From Nesterenkonia populi (GTDB lineage Bacteria; Actinomycetota; Actinomycetes; Actinomycetales; Micrococcaceae), in the NCBI RefSeq assembly GCF_007994735.1, contig NZ_VOIL01000001.1, forward strand, positions 1,674,001 through 1,738,000: a stretch of DNA of 64,000 nt, in the 5' to 3' direction. The notes under the pieces were generated by a model. It was not told the origin of the DNA. It ran no database searches and saw nothing but the letters and a program-made list of their open reading frames with translations. The translations under genes and the position numbers were made by a program. This document shows, piece by piece, positions 18,301 to 25,941 of the stretch. Within the stretch, counting starts at the first letter, position 1; each line of letters opens with the position of its first letter.

Positions 18301-18387
18301 GGGGCTGCGGTTGAAGAGGCAGACGGTGAGCAGACCAGCAGGAGCATTAAAGTCCTGCAGCCCGAGGGTGCTCAGGAAGAGCCGTAA
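17491..18387 (+). pseudogene. IS481-family transposase, 3' truncated
   Basis: The N-terminus holds a helix-turn-helix (ISEVAARFQCAWPTVKRWAARY), then a DDE catalytic core: Asp ~139 (LLHVDVKKLG), Asp233 (VLSDNGSAY) and Glu269 (QTNGKIERG). Family members continue after IER with a Phe-His/Arg-rich helix and ~50-80 further residues. Here the frame switches at about base 18300 into unrelated codons and ends in a charged tail. All three catalytic residues remain, but the missing end and missing right terminus make it very probably inactive. The start ATG 17491 follows AGGAGG. Confidence 0.75.
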
Positions 18388-18824
18388 CGTGCTTCTGAAG
18401 CCACGGTGAACATCCGCGCGTCTCCTCGGCAGTCCTCGGATATCGAACTGTTCTCTGGGAGGGCGTCGTCGGCTATCGCTTCGTCCAAGGTATGACGTGG
18501 TCCTCCTCCGCCCAGATCAATAGGGTCCCCGTTCTGATACCTCGTGTCGTTGTATTCGAGCGCATCGCCGTCGAGGAGTTGGACCTCCTCATCAGGGAAC
18601 AGCGGTAAGTAATAGGACAGTTCGGGGTCGTCTGGGTGTCTTTGAGCCTTCACGTAGGCGCAACCGTCCTCAAGGTGGAACTCGCCCTGCAACAGGGACA
18701 TATCTCCGGCCCCGGGCTGAGTGGGCTCATAGGTCGCCAAGGGGCTATCGGCCTCATCCGTGCAGGACACGAAGAACGATCCGGCCATCGTTAGCGGGAT
18801 TAAGAGGAGGAAACTGCGTCGCAC
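18372..18824 (-). CDS. Secreted lipoprotein, unknown function
   Basis: 150 residues. The signal RRSFLLLIPLTMAGSFFVSC ends in a lipobox-like FVSC, so the mature protein should be lipid-anchored outside the membrane. The mature region is acidic, with a YYLPLFPDEE segment resembling the lipoprotein at 7.9-8.3 kb, and it ends with a two-Cys pattern (DGCAYV and EDCRGDARMFTVAS) that could form a disulfide. GTG 18824 is the start. Its 3' end abuts the truncated transposase on the other strand, so the last few codons may come from the junction. Confidence 0.6.
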   Translation of the reverse strand: MRRSFLLLIPLTMAGSFFVSCTDEADSPLATYEPTQPGAGDMSLLQGEFHLEDGCAYVKAQRHPDDPELSYYLPLFPDEEVQLLDGDALEYNDTRYQNGDPIDLGGGGPRHTLDEAIADDALPENSSISEDCRGDARMFTVASEARYGSS

Positions 18825-19184
18825 GGGTTCAGCAGTCTCCCTGCTGAGTGTCAGGGCAGCTTTGGTGGGGTAGAAGACGAAGTGCTGCAGTTTCTGAGGT
18901 GCGGGGCTTGCCCATGTGCGGTCCTGACGTAGCGAGTGAACTGTGCGGCACCCTAGTGTGCGTTTCAGGAGAGTCTCAAGGGTCTGGCAGGTACTGATTC
19001 ACCGGTCCTCGGCTCTCGCGCCTGAACGCTGTTCCAGGACCAGTGCGCTTCGAGGTACACCCTGAAAAGGGTTTACCTCGATACTGAAGGCCCCACCTCG
19101 CTGCGGCAAAGATCTTCTGACTGTGCAGGCAGCCACCGGGGGATACGCTGGCCGGGCGTCACGGCACCCCAGGGGAGGTTTAGC
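18825..19184. other. Intergenic region with a long hairpin
   Basis: 360 bases with no gene that I recognise. The only clear structure is the inverted repeat at 19051-19080; the NUDIX gene's ribosome site GGGGAGG lies at the right edge. Confidence 0.5.
19051..19080. repeat. Thirty-base inverted repeat
   Basis: CGAGGT and ACCTCG pair at the outside and ACCCT with AGGGT inside, with a two-base internal mismatch and a GAAA tetraloop. The RNA would form a very stable hairpin. No U-tract follows on either strand, so a terminator role is possible but not secure. Confidence 0.5.
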
Positions 19185-19679
19185 ATGTCACTTATCAGCA
19201 GCGCCGCAGGTATGAAGAAGCAGTTCACCGCCACCGGGTACGTGGTCAATCCTGATCGCACGCGAATGCTCATGATCTTCCACAAGGGCCTCCAACGCTG
19301 GCTGCCACCGGGTGGGCACGTAGACCCGGACGAGTTCCCCAGCGACACGGTCACCCGAGAGATTCTCGAGGAGACAGGGGTGAACGCTCACCACATTGGA
19401 ACCGGAGCAATGGACCTGGCCCTGACCGCGAATGACGAGGCGCAGCTGCCCACACCGTTTGCGATGGCGGCTCAGCTCATCCCTGAATCTCACAAGGACA
19501 TCGAGCACATCCACATGGACATGATGTACCTGCTGGAAGCCGAGGACTCAGACCCGATCAGCGCTCGGATCAGCGAGGTTGATGCCGCGCGATGGTTCAA
19601 CCGGACCAGCATCATCAACGAACTGACAACGACCGACAGTGTCCGCAGCTTCGTCAGGAACACCCTCGAGGAGACCTGA
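19185..19679 (+). CDS. NUDIX hydrolase
   Basis: 164 residues. The full Nudix box GxxxxxEx7REUxEExGU occupies residues 44-66, with Glu50, REILEETGV and all metal-binding Glu residues present. Before it, FHKGLQRWLPPGGHVDPDE is typical of ADP-ribose or nucleoside-diphosphate-linked hydrolases. The enzyme should cleave a phosphoanhydride in a nucleotide-linked compound with Mg2+; which compound is unknown. The start ATG 19185 follows GGGGAGG. It sits inside the island, so it is accessory rather than core. Confidence 0.88.
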   Translation: MSLISSAAGMKKQFTATGYVVNPDRTRMLMIFHKGLQRWLPPGGHVDPDEFPSDTVTREILEETGVNAHHIGTGAMDLALTANDEAQLPTPFAMAAQLIPESHKDIEHIHMDMMYLLEAEDSDPISARISEVDAARWFNRTSIINELTTTDSVRSFVRNTLEET

Positions 19680-19905
19680 GAACTTTCGACTGGTCAGGTC
19701 AGTGCCACGGTGAGCACTGAGATCGGGGAGTCTCGCTTCCTCAGGGGCGCAGAAGCCAGTCAGTGACTAGTCGGCATTCCCATCGTCGCCGATCTGTGGC
19801 ATCTGCATGTTATGCCTGAGGTCTCTGCCTCACTGGCGGACCGATCACAACTTTTCGAAGAACTAAGCCTCGTCGCGAGTCGGCCGACCCTTGTATTGCA
19901 GTGCC

Positions 19906-19922
19906 GGTACATGATTTGTACC
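19906..19922. promoter_or_regulatory. GGTACA-N5-TGTACC palindrome, probable YtrA-type operator
   Basis: A perfect 6+6 base inverted repeat with a 5-base spacer, 54 bases before the start of the membrane protein. Another GTAC follows at 19932-19935. YtrA-subfamily GntR repressors bind palindromes of this kind in the promoters of their own operons, and such a regulator gene is the second gene of this unit. Autoregulation is inferred. Confidence 0.55.
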
Positions 19923-19976
19923 GTGATGGCAGTACATAACCGATAGGTCAACCAAACTTCGTTCGAGGAGACACTC

Positions 19977-20948
19977 GTGCTTCCCATTGCTATCTACCTT
20001 GCTCTGGCCCCGCTGCTGGTGGCGGCTGTGATCGTTGCCTGCCTGTGGCTACCCGGCCCGCGGAAGGGGCTGCCTCAGGTTCAGCGCTTGGTACGCGGGT
20101 CTCGACCCGACAGTGCGGTGCTGCTGGTGCTGGGAACCAGTGCGGCCCTGATGATCGTGCACTACTTCGCTGATGGTCTTCTGCCTCGCTGGGCTTGGGC
20201 TGACCCGCTGAGGGAGGAATATCGTTGGTGGACACACGCGGAGATGCTGCTCGGTGCCAGTGTGATTCTTGTCTGTGTACTTGTGCTCCTGCGCGTGTTC
20301 AGGTATTCACCTGAGGCTCGGGTGGCCCCGTCTCGCCCGCGAACGTTGCGCTCCTTCGCCAGCAAGGGTCAGATATCGCTTCTTGTCGCAACAACTGTGG
20401 CGATATTGGGGCTCGTTGCGTTTGCGGGGGCGGCGTCCAGCCCGAATTCCGAGGGGATCTATCGCTGGTTGACCATCGATCCCGGGGGTGAGACCTCGGC
20501 TGCGACAGTCTTCTTCGGCTGGGCCTACGGGATCCCCGTGGCCGGCGCAGCCCTGCTGCTGGTGGCACTGGTGCTCGCAGCACTGCACGTCAACGCCGCG
20601 CGACCATTCTTCCAAGCGCAGACGGTGTCTGAGGAGGAAGTCTCGCGCTCAACGCTCTCCACTCTGACCCTGTGGTTCTCAACCGGCGTCATCCTCGCCA
20701 CCCTGGCCCGGGCACTGAGTGAAGTAGCGTCGTCCGGCGGCAGCCTGGCCATGCAGGAACTCGGACTCACCTGGGAGTCCAGTCTCGCGGCCCTCTCTAC
20801 ACCGCTGACCTGGGCCTCCTACGCATCGGAGACGGTCGCGTATGTGCTGCTGCTGCTCGTCGTCACGGTCGCACTGAGGCCGCGGAACAGTGCAGCTGTG
20901 GCCGACCGGGGTTTTGCACATGGCCAGAGGCTCGGTAGTCGTGGCTGA
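19977..20948 (+). CDS. Multi-spanning membrane protein, unknown function
   Basis: 323 residues with about seven hydrophobic segments: at the N-terminus (YLALAPLLVAAVIVACLWLPG), then SAVLLVLGTSAALMIVHYF, MLLGASVILVCVLVLLRVF, ISLLVATTVAILGLVAFAG, a segment ending LLLVALVLAAL, and one near the C-terminus (VAYVLLLLVVTVAL). I recognise no conserved motif. It starts with GTG 19977 after GAGGAG and is followed by an overlapping GntR regulator. In other actinobacteria YtrA-type regulators are commonly paired with membrane or ABC-transporter genes that they repress, so a membrane-stress role is possible but unproven. Confidence 0.7.
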   Translation: MLPIAIYLALAPLLVAAVIVACLWLPGPRKGLPQVQRLVRGSRPDSAVLLVLGTSAALMIVHYFADGLLPRWAWADPLREEYRWWTHAEMLLGASVILVCVLVLLRVFRYSPEARVAPSRPRTLRSFASKGQISLLVATTVAILGLVAFAGAASSPNSEGIYRWLTIDPGGETSAATVFFGWAYGIPVAGAALLLVALVLAALHVNAARPFFQAQTVSEEEVSRSTLSTLTLWFSTGVILATLARALSEVASSGGSLAMQELGLTWESSLAALSTPLTWASYASETVAYVLLLLVVTVALRPRNSAAVADRGFAHGQRLGSRG

Positions 20949-21267
20949 GTACACCTCCGCCCAGATCGCGGATCACTACCGGGGCCTGATTCTTTCCGGG
21001 CGGTTGGGTGCCGGAGACCGGCTCCCTTCGGTTCGGCAGACTGCCCGTGATCTGGGGGTCGCCCCCAGCACTGCGGCCAAGGCCTACCGAACCTTGGAAT
21101 CGGAAGGGATCATCGTGACCCGCGGAGCCTCTGGGACGCGGGTCGCTGAACAGCCAGCGGTCCTGCCTGGTGAGCTGCTCGGTCATCTGCGCGCCGCCGT
21201 CGCTTGCGCAAAGGATACCGACATCAGCACCGAAGACCTGCTCAACGCAGTGCGAGCAATCTGGTGA
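20920..21267 (+). CDS. GntR-family regulator, YtrA subfamily
   Basis: 115 residues, the short form without an effector domain that defines YtrA. The winged helix-turn-helix reads IADHYRGLILSGRLGAGDRLPSVRQTARDLGVAPSTAAKAYRTLESEGII, followed by a small C-terminal dimerisation helix. ATG 20920 overlaps the upstream membrane gene by 29 bases; GTG 20941 is an alternative. Overlap plus the palindrome at 19906-19922 point to an autoregulated two-gene operon. The inducing signal is unknown. Confidence 0.85.
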   Translation: MARGSVVVAEYTSAQIADHYRGLILSGRLGAGDRLPSVRQTARDLGVAPSTAAKAYRTLESEGIIVTRGASGTRVAEQPAVLPGELLGHLRAAVACAKDTDISTEDLLNAVRAIW

Positions 21268-21429
21268 CCAGAGGTGTGCCATTCGATGCGGTGCAACAGA
21301 TCACCCTCGTCGGGGTAGGGCAGGTCATACTGATGCTGGACGCCGCGTTTGACTTACCCCGCCGCCAAGACGCGCATCGCCCCGCAAGTTGGTCAGTGTC
21401 CGAGGGGTCGATGCGAAAGGTTCGGATGA

Positions 21430-21645
21430 TCAGGCCAGCATCGGTTCTCGACGGTCACGCACCCACTCTTCAACATCATCCGGCACGTACCGCACGGTCG
21501 AGGTTCCGTACTTCACGGGTGCTGGGACCCGGCCAGCGGAGTTCCAGTTGCGCAGTGTTCCCTCGGCGACACCGAGGTGTTCCGCAACTTCGCGTCGGGT
21601 CATCAGCCGGGGGAGATCGTCCTTGGTGAGCATCTTGTGAGCCAT
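21430..21645 (-). CDS. Small MerR/AlpA-type HTH protein, excisionase-like
   Basis: 71 residues with a MerR-like winged helix: LMTRREVAEHLGVAEGTLRNWNSAGRVPAPVKYGTSTVRYVPDDVEEWVRDR. This pattern is typical of excisionases and AlpA-type directionality factors of tyrosine-integrase elements. It sits ~180 bases from the right AEC repeat, where such a gene is expected. No integrase gene adjoins it, so it may be a leftover. ATG 21645 is used; ATG 21633 is possible. Confidence 0.75.
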   Translation of the reverse strand: MAHKMLTKDDLPRLMTRREVAEHLGVAEGTLRNWNSAGRVPAPVKYGTSTVRYVPDDVEEWVRDRREPMLA

Positions 21646-21695
21646 ACCCTGACTGTGTCCGGCGGTGACTGTGCCCTTCTCGTGAAAAACGGGTG

Positions 21696-21802
21696 CGACC
21701 GTTTTACGACCACTTTTGGGCGTGACGGCGCTCAGCAGGCGGTTACCGTCAGTGACGGTCTAAGGCGGTCGGATGCCCGGAAGCTCGCGGCAAACGACCG
21801 TT
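21696..21802. repeat. Repeated CGACCGTT motif beside the right att repeat
   Basis: CGACCGTT occurs at 21696-21703 and 21795-21802 in the same orientation, with a TACCGTCAGTGACGGT inverted repeat between them. The position between the excisionase-like gene and the right AEC repeat would suit arm-type integrase or excisionase sites. Confidence 0.3.
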
Positions 21803-21826
21803 ATGGCGGGCAACGGTGCGGGTCCA

Positions 21827-21945
21827 TGTTCCTCTTCTCCGAGGAGTACGACGGCGATGGGCGCCTCGCAGCGGCCATCCTCGTGGCCTCCACGGCCCTG
21901 AGCCTCATCACTCTGCCGCTGATCGCCGAGCTGCTGCTGGTGTAG
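21827..21945 (+). pseudogene. Displaced 3' end of an AEC transporter gene (with attR core)
   Basis: Encodes the last ~39 residues of the AEC family (FLFSEEYDGDGRLAAAILVASTALSLITLPLIAE then LLLV) and ends with TAG. It lacks any upstream part of the gene. Its GC-rich codons match the native neighbourhood better than the same stretch in the complete gene at 17250-17368. It is most simply the original AEC gene end, displaced by island insertion. The first 31 bases form the right repeat. Confidence 0.75.
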
Positions 21946-21975
21946 TTTTCCTGCTGTTCACCTTCGAAGGATGGG

Positions 21976-23214
21976 ATGGAGGCCATGTCCGAGCAGTCTG
22001 AGCAGGAGCGCACACCAGCCCAGCGGGGGAGTGCGCTGGAGGTCTTCCTCATCTTCCTGCGTCTGGGCGCCACCAGCTTCGGAGGGCCCGTCGCCCACTT
22101 GGCCTACTTCCGTGAGGCATTCGTGGAGCGGCGGAAATGGCTCACCGACAAGGCCTACACGGACCTCGTGGCATTCTGTCAGTTCCTGCCCGGCCCCGCC
22201 TCCTCCCAGGTGGGAATGGCCCTCGGCCTCCACCGGGCCGGGGCAGGCGGAATGCTCGCCGCCTGGATCGCCTTCACCCTTCCCTCCGCGGTGCTGATGG
22301 TCGCCTTCGCCTACGGAGTCACCGCCGCCGGAGACCTCGCCGAAGCCGGATGGGTCCAAGGGCTGAAGGCGGCCGCGGTCGCCGTCGTCGCGCACGCGGT
22401 GCTCGGCATGGCGAAGACCATGACCCCGGATGCGCCGCGGGCCACCCTCGCCGCACTGGCCGCCGGCGCGGTGCTGCTGGCGCCCCACCCGCTGGTCCTG
22501 GTGGCAGCGATCGCCGCGGCAGGGCTCATCGGCTTCCTCTGGCTGCAGCCGGAGGAGCAGGCCCGCAGCACCGAGGACGCGTTCCACGTCCGCCTGCCGC
22601 GCTGGGCCTCCTGGAGCGCGATCGCCGGGTTCCTCCTCCTGCTGGGAGGCCTGCCGCTGCTCGTCTGGTCCGGGGCGGCCGGCCCCGCAGAGGTGGCCGA
22701 CACCTTCTACCGGGCAGGCGCCCTGGTCTTCGGCGGCGGGCATGTGGTCCTGCCGCTGCTGCAGGCCGAGACCGTAGAGACCGGCGTCGTCGACCCCGAT
22801 GTCTTCCTCGCCGGCTACGGGGCTGCCCAGGCTATGCCCGGCCCGCTCTTCGCCTTCGCCGGGTTCCTCGGCGCTGCACCCGGTGATGCGGGCGCACACG
22901 GACTGCTCGGTGCGGTCATCGCGCTGATCGCGATCTTCCTGCCCGGTGCGCTGCTGATCATCGGCTGCCTGCACTACTGGGAGAGGCTGCGCTTCAGCCG
23001 GACCGCTCAGAGGGTGCTGATGGGCTTCAACGCCGGCGTCGTCGGGATCCTCGGAGCGGCCCTCTATGATCCGGTGTTCACGGCCGGAGTGCTGGACGTC
23101 GGCACCCGGGGGCTTGTCATCGCGGTGCTCGCCTTCGTGGCGCTGCGCAGCTGGAAGGCCCCGGCCTGGGCGGTGGTCCTCGCGGCCGGGCTGGCCGGCT
23201 GGGCCATGCTGTGA
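21976..23214 (+). CDS. chrA: ChrA-type chromate transporter (two CHR domains)
   Basis: 412 residues, the bidomain length. The first CHR domain has FLRLGATSFGGPVAHLAYFREAFVERRKWLTDKAYTDLVAFCQFLPGPASSQVG; the second has GALVFGGGHVVLPLL and YGAAQAMPGPLFAFAGFLGA, the two antiparallel homologous halves of the family. Members export chromate, and perhaps sulfate, from the cytosol using the proton gradient. ATG 21976 follows GAAGG; ATG 21985 is an alternative. Before the island inserted, this gene probably followed the AEC gene directly. Confidence 0.9.
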   Translation: MEAMSEQSEQERTPAQRGSALEVFLIFLRLGATSFGGPVAHLAYFREAFVERRKWLTDKAYTDLVAFCQFLPGPASSQVGMALGLHRAGAGGMLAAWIAFTLPSAVLMVAFAYGVTAAGDLAEAGWVQGLKAAAVAVVAHAVLGMAKTMTPDAPRATLAALAAGAVLLAPHPLVLVAAIAAAGLIGFLWLQPEEQARSTEDAFHVRLPRWASWSAIAGFLLLLGGLPLLVWSGAAGPAEVADTFYRAGALVFGGGHVVLPLLQAETVETGVVDPDVFLAGYGAAQAMPGPLFAFAGFLGAAPGDAGAHGLLGAVIALIAIFLPGALLIIGCLHYWERLRFSRTAQRVLMGFNAGVVGILGAALYDPVFTAGVLDVGTRGLVIAVLAFVALRSWKAPAWAVVLAAGLAGWAML

Positions 23215-23314
23215 ACGTCCAGGCCGCGGACCTGCATCATGGCCGCTGACCTCCTACACTGCACGGGATTGCCCCATGCACTGCTGAGCTGATCCCACGG
23301 GAGGGTCTTCGACG

Positions 23315-25009
23315 ATGAGCGCGACAGGTGAGAGAACTGTTCGGCTGCGCCTGAGCACGGTCGCCGCGGTGACTGTGCTGGCCGTGGCCTCCTGCGGCAT
23401 CACCGAGGACGAGCCGGAGCCGGCCGAGGAGGCAGAGGGCACCGGGGAGGCCCAGCCCGGCCAGGACCTCGGTGAGGACGCCCCTGAGGCGGAGCCCGAT
23501 GAGGAGGACGAGGCCGAGGAGGCCCCCCGCCTCGCCCAGCAGGGGGTGAGCGCCGGGCACCCCCTCGCGGTCGAAGTCGGTGAGGAGGTTCTGGCTGAGG
23601 GCGGCAACGCGGTGGACGCCGTGATCGCCGCCGCCTTCGCAGTGGGCGCCGTGGAGCCCCCGGCTTCCGGCATCGGCGGTGGCGGCTCGGTGATCCTCGC
23701 CGGCCCGGACGGCGACCCGGTCTTCTACGACTTCCGTGAGGTGGTCAGCAACGACGGCGAGATCCCCGACTCCGGGACCGGCATCCCCGGGTTCGTCGCC
23801 GGCATGGGCCAGCTGCACGAGGACTACGGCACCCAGGAGTGGGCTGATCTGCTGGAGCCCACCCGTGACCTTGCCGAGGAGGGCTTCGAGGTCAGCGATT
23901 ACCTCTCCCAGCGGATCGGCGGGGGGTGGGGCCCCGAGTACCTCTCTGACCTGGAGGCCTTCAGCCCGGACGGGGCCCCGCTGGAGGCTGGGGACGACCT
24001 GGTCCAGCCGGAGCTCGCAGACACCATGCAGCAGCTGATGGACGCCGGGTGGGAGGACTACTACACCGGTGAGCTCGCCGAGTCCGTCGTCGAGCAGGTC
24101 GATGGGATCGACGCAGAATCCCTGGCCGACTACGAAGTGATCCAGGGCGAGCCGGCCACCGGGGCATTCGGCGACTATGAGATCGCCTCCGCGGCCCCCG
24201 GGCTGCCGGGAGCCGCGCTCATCCAGACGCTGCAGATCGCCGAGCACAACGGCATCGGCGACATGGAGCCCGGATCCGCGGAGTACATCAGCACCCTCTC
24301 CGAGGCGTGGGCCGCGGGGGAGGAGACCATGCACAACGATCTCGGCGACCCCAACTTCGTAGAGGTCGACACCGGTGAGCTCACCGACCCTGAGGCGAAC
24401 GCCGAGGTTCAGGCCTCCGGTGCCCAGACGGCCTCCGGCGACCCCGACGCCTCCGCGCCGAACACCACCCACCTGGTGGTGGTGGACGAGGACGGGCTCG
24501 CGGTCTCGATGACCAACACCATCACGGACTTCTGGGGCTCAGGGAAGGGAGTGGACGGCTACTTCATGAACAACTCGCTGATGCGCTTCGAGACCTTCGA
24601 CTCAGAGATGAACCAGCCCGAGCCCGGACGCCGCTCCGTCACCTGGTCGAACCCGACCGTGGTGATGGATGACCAGGGACGCCCCATCATGCCCATCGGC
24701 ACCCCGGGCGGCGCGCAGATCCTCCCCACCACGGCGAACGCCCTTATCCTGCGGTACCTGCACGGGATGAGCGCCCAGGAGGCGGTGGACGCCCTGCGAT
24801 TCCGCAACGAGGACTCTTCCCTCTACCTGGAGGAGGGCCACGACGAAGCGCTCCTCGACGAGCTGTCCCAGGAGGGCTGGCAGCCCGAGGAATGGGAGTC
24901 CCCCAGCTTCGGCTCCGTGCAGCTGCTGGAGATCGACTACGAGACCGGCGAGCTCACCGGCCCCGACGACTCGCGCCGCGACGGCGCCCACGCGATCATC
25001 GGAGACTGA
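23315..25009 (+). CDS. ggt: Gamma-glutamyltransferase, lipoprotein form
   Basis: 564 residues. The N-terminus has a lipoprotein signal ending VLAVASC, then a long acidic linker (~27-70), then the Ntn-hydrolase fold: GGNAVDAVIAAAFAVGAVEPPASGIGGGG and, in the second half, NTTHLVVVDEDG. The catalytic Thr is 384, the first of the TT pair, and self-cleavage there would create two subunits. GTPGGAQI and GYFMNNSLMRF are substrate-site motifs. The enzyme transfers or hydrolyses the gamma-glutamyl group of glutathione or related peptides outside the membrane. The start is ATG 23315 after GGGAGG. Confidence 0.9.
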   Translation: MSATGERTVRLRLSTVAAVTVLAVASCGITEDEPEPAEEAEGTGEAQPGQDLGEDAPEAEPDEEDEAEEAPRLAQQGVSAGHPLAVEVGEEVLAEGGNAVDAVIAAAFAVGAVEPPASGIGGGGSVILAGPDGDPVFYDFREVVSNDGEIPDSGTGIPGFVAGMGQLHEDYGTQEWADLLEPTRDLAEEGFEVSDYLSQRIGGGWGPEYLSDLEAFSPDGAPLEAGDDLVQPELADTMQQLMDAGWEDYYTGELAESVVEQVDGIDAESLADYEVIQGEPATGAFGDYEIASAAPGLPGAALIQTLQIAEHNGIGDMEPGSAEYISTLSEAWAAGEETMHNDLGDPNFVEVDTGELTDPEANAEVQASGAQTASGDPDASAPNTTHLVVVDEDGLAVSMTNTITDFWGSGKGVDGYFMNNSLMRFETFDSEMNQPEPGRRSVTWSNPTVVMDDQGRPIMPIGTPGGAQILPTTANALILRYLHGMSAQEAVDALRFRNEDSSLYLEEGHDEALLDELSQEGWQPEEWESPSFGSVQLLEIDYETGELTGPDDSRRDGAHAIIGD

Positions 25010-25027
25010 TCCACTAGGCTGGGAGCA

Positions 25028-25106
25028 CACCACGGGGTGCCCGCAAGACCGCCGCGGGCTGAGAGAACACCCGTCGAACCTGTGAGTCAGCACTCGCGAA
25101 GGGAAT
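25028..25106 (+). ncRNA. TPP riboswitch (THI element)
   Basis: The conserved blocks occur in order: ACGGGGTGCC, then GGGCTGAGAG with ACACCC, then GAACCTG, then GTCAG and GCGAAGGGA. They form the two-armed TPP-binding fold; the variable P3 arm (CCGCAAGACCGCCGCGG) is also paired. The AAGGGA at the 3' end overlaps the thiD ribosome site, so thiamine pyrophosphate binding likely blocks translation. It lies 19 bases after the gamma-glutamyltransferase stop. Confidence 0.9.
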
Positions 25107-25110
25107 GGTT

Positions 25111-25941
25111 ATGCCGATCCCCAATGTCCTGTCGATCGCTGGGACCGACCCGACCGGCGGCGCCGGGACCCAGGCGGACCTGAAGAGCTTCGCCGCCTTC
25201 GAGGCGTACGGGATGTGCGCAGTCACCGCCCTGGTGGCCCAGAACACCCAGGGGGTCCGGGAGATCCACGCCCCGCCGACGGATTTCCTCCGCGCCCAGC
25301 TCGATGCCGTCTCCGACGATGTCCGGGTGGACGCAGTGAAGACTGGGATGCTCGGCACCGCCGGCATCATCGAGACCATCACCTCCTGGTGGGAGGAGAC
25401 GTATGCGGCAGATGCGCGTCCGGCGCTCATCGTTGACCCGGTCATGATTGCCACCAGCGGGGACCGGCTCCTGGAGAAGGAGGCGGAGCAGGCGCTGATC
25501 GGGTTCCTGGACCACGCGGATCTCATCACCCCCAACGCCCCCGAGCTCGCCCTGCTGGCCGGGGCGGAGGAGGCGGAGACCCCGGAGCAGCTGGTGGAGC
25601 AGGCGGAAAGGGTCGCTGACACGCATGACGTCGTGGTGCTGGCCAAGGGCGGGCACCTCACCCAGCAGGCCGTCGTCGACACTCTGGTCTTCCCGGAGGG
25701 AACGGACGGCCGCCCGGAGGCGTACAGCCTCAGCTCGCCGAAGGTGGACACCAAGAACACCCACGGCACCGGCTGCTCGGTCTCAGCGGCCTTCGCCGCA
25801 CTGCGCGCCAGAGGACTGTCCTGGCAGGAGAGCCTCAACCAGGTGAAGCCCTGGGTCACCGCCGCCCTGCGGCAGTCGGACCAGCTGAGCGTCGGCCGGG
25901 GCAGCGGTCCCATCCACCACGCGGCGACGTACGAGCTTTAG
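25111..25941 (+). CDS. thiD: Hydroxymethylpyrimidine/phosphomethylpyrimidine kinase
   Basis: 276 residues, ribokinase fold. Characteristic blocks are SIAGTDPTGGAGTQADLK at the start, VKTGMLG, DPVMIATSGDRLL, TPNAPELALLAG, and the phosphate-binding KNTHGTGCS near the C-terminus with its catalytic Cys. The enzyme makes HMP-PP for thiamine synthesis. ATG 25111 fits the AAGGGA site with six bases spacing; ATG 25105 lies too close but is in frame. The TPP riboswitch immediately upstream confirms the pathway. The 3' end overlaps the convergent SAS gene by 4 bases. Confidence 0.93.
   Translation: MPIPNVLSIAGTDPTGGAGTQADLKSFAAFEAYGMCAVTALVAQNTQGVREIHAPPTDFLRAQLDAVSDDVRVDAVKTGMLGTAGIIETITSWWEETYAADARPALIVDPVMIATSGDRLLEKEAEQALIGFLDHADLITPNAPELALLAGAEEAETPEQLVEQAERVADTHDVVVLAKGGHLTQQAVVDTLVFPEGTDGRPEAYSLSSPKVDTKNTHGTGCSVSAAFAALRARGLSWQESLNQVKPWVTAALRQSDQLSVGRGSGPIHHAATYEL

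Larger units (their letters stand above)
17264..21857. mobile_element. Integrated island between duplicated AEC 3' ends
   Basis: About 4.6 kb bounded by the two copies of the AEC 3' end. It contains a broken IS481-type gene, a lipoprotein, a NUDIX hydrolase, a membrane protein with a YtrA-type regulator, and a small excisionase-like gene next to the right copy. Base composition is lower in GC than the flanking mannosyltransferase and chrA genes. No integrase is left, so the island is probably immobile or depends on an integrase from elsewhere. An alternative is a tandem AEC paralogue whose front was lost; see the finding. Confidence 0.6.
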
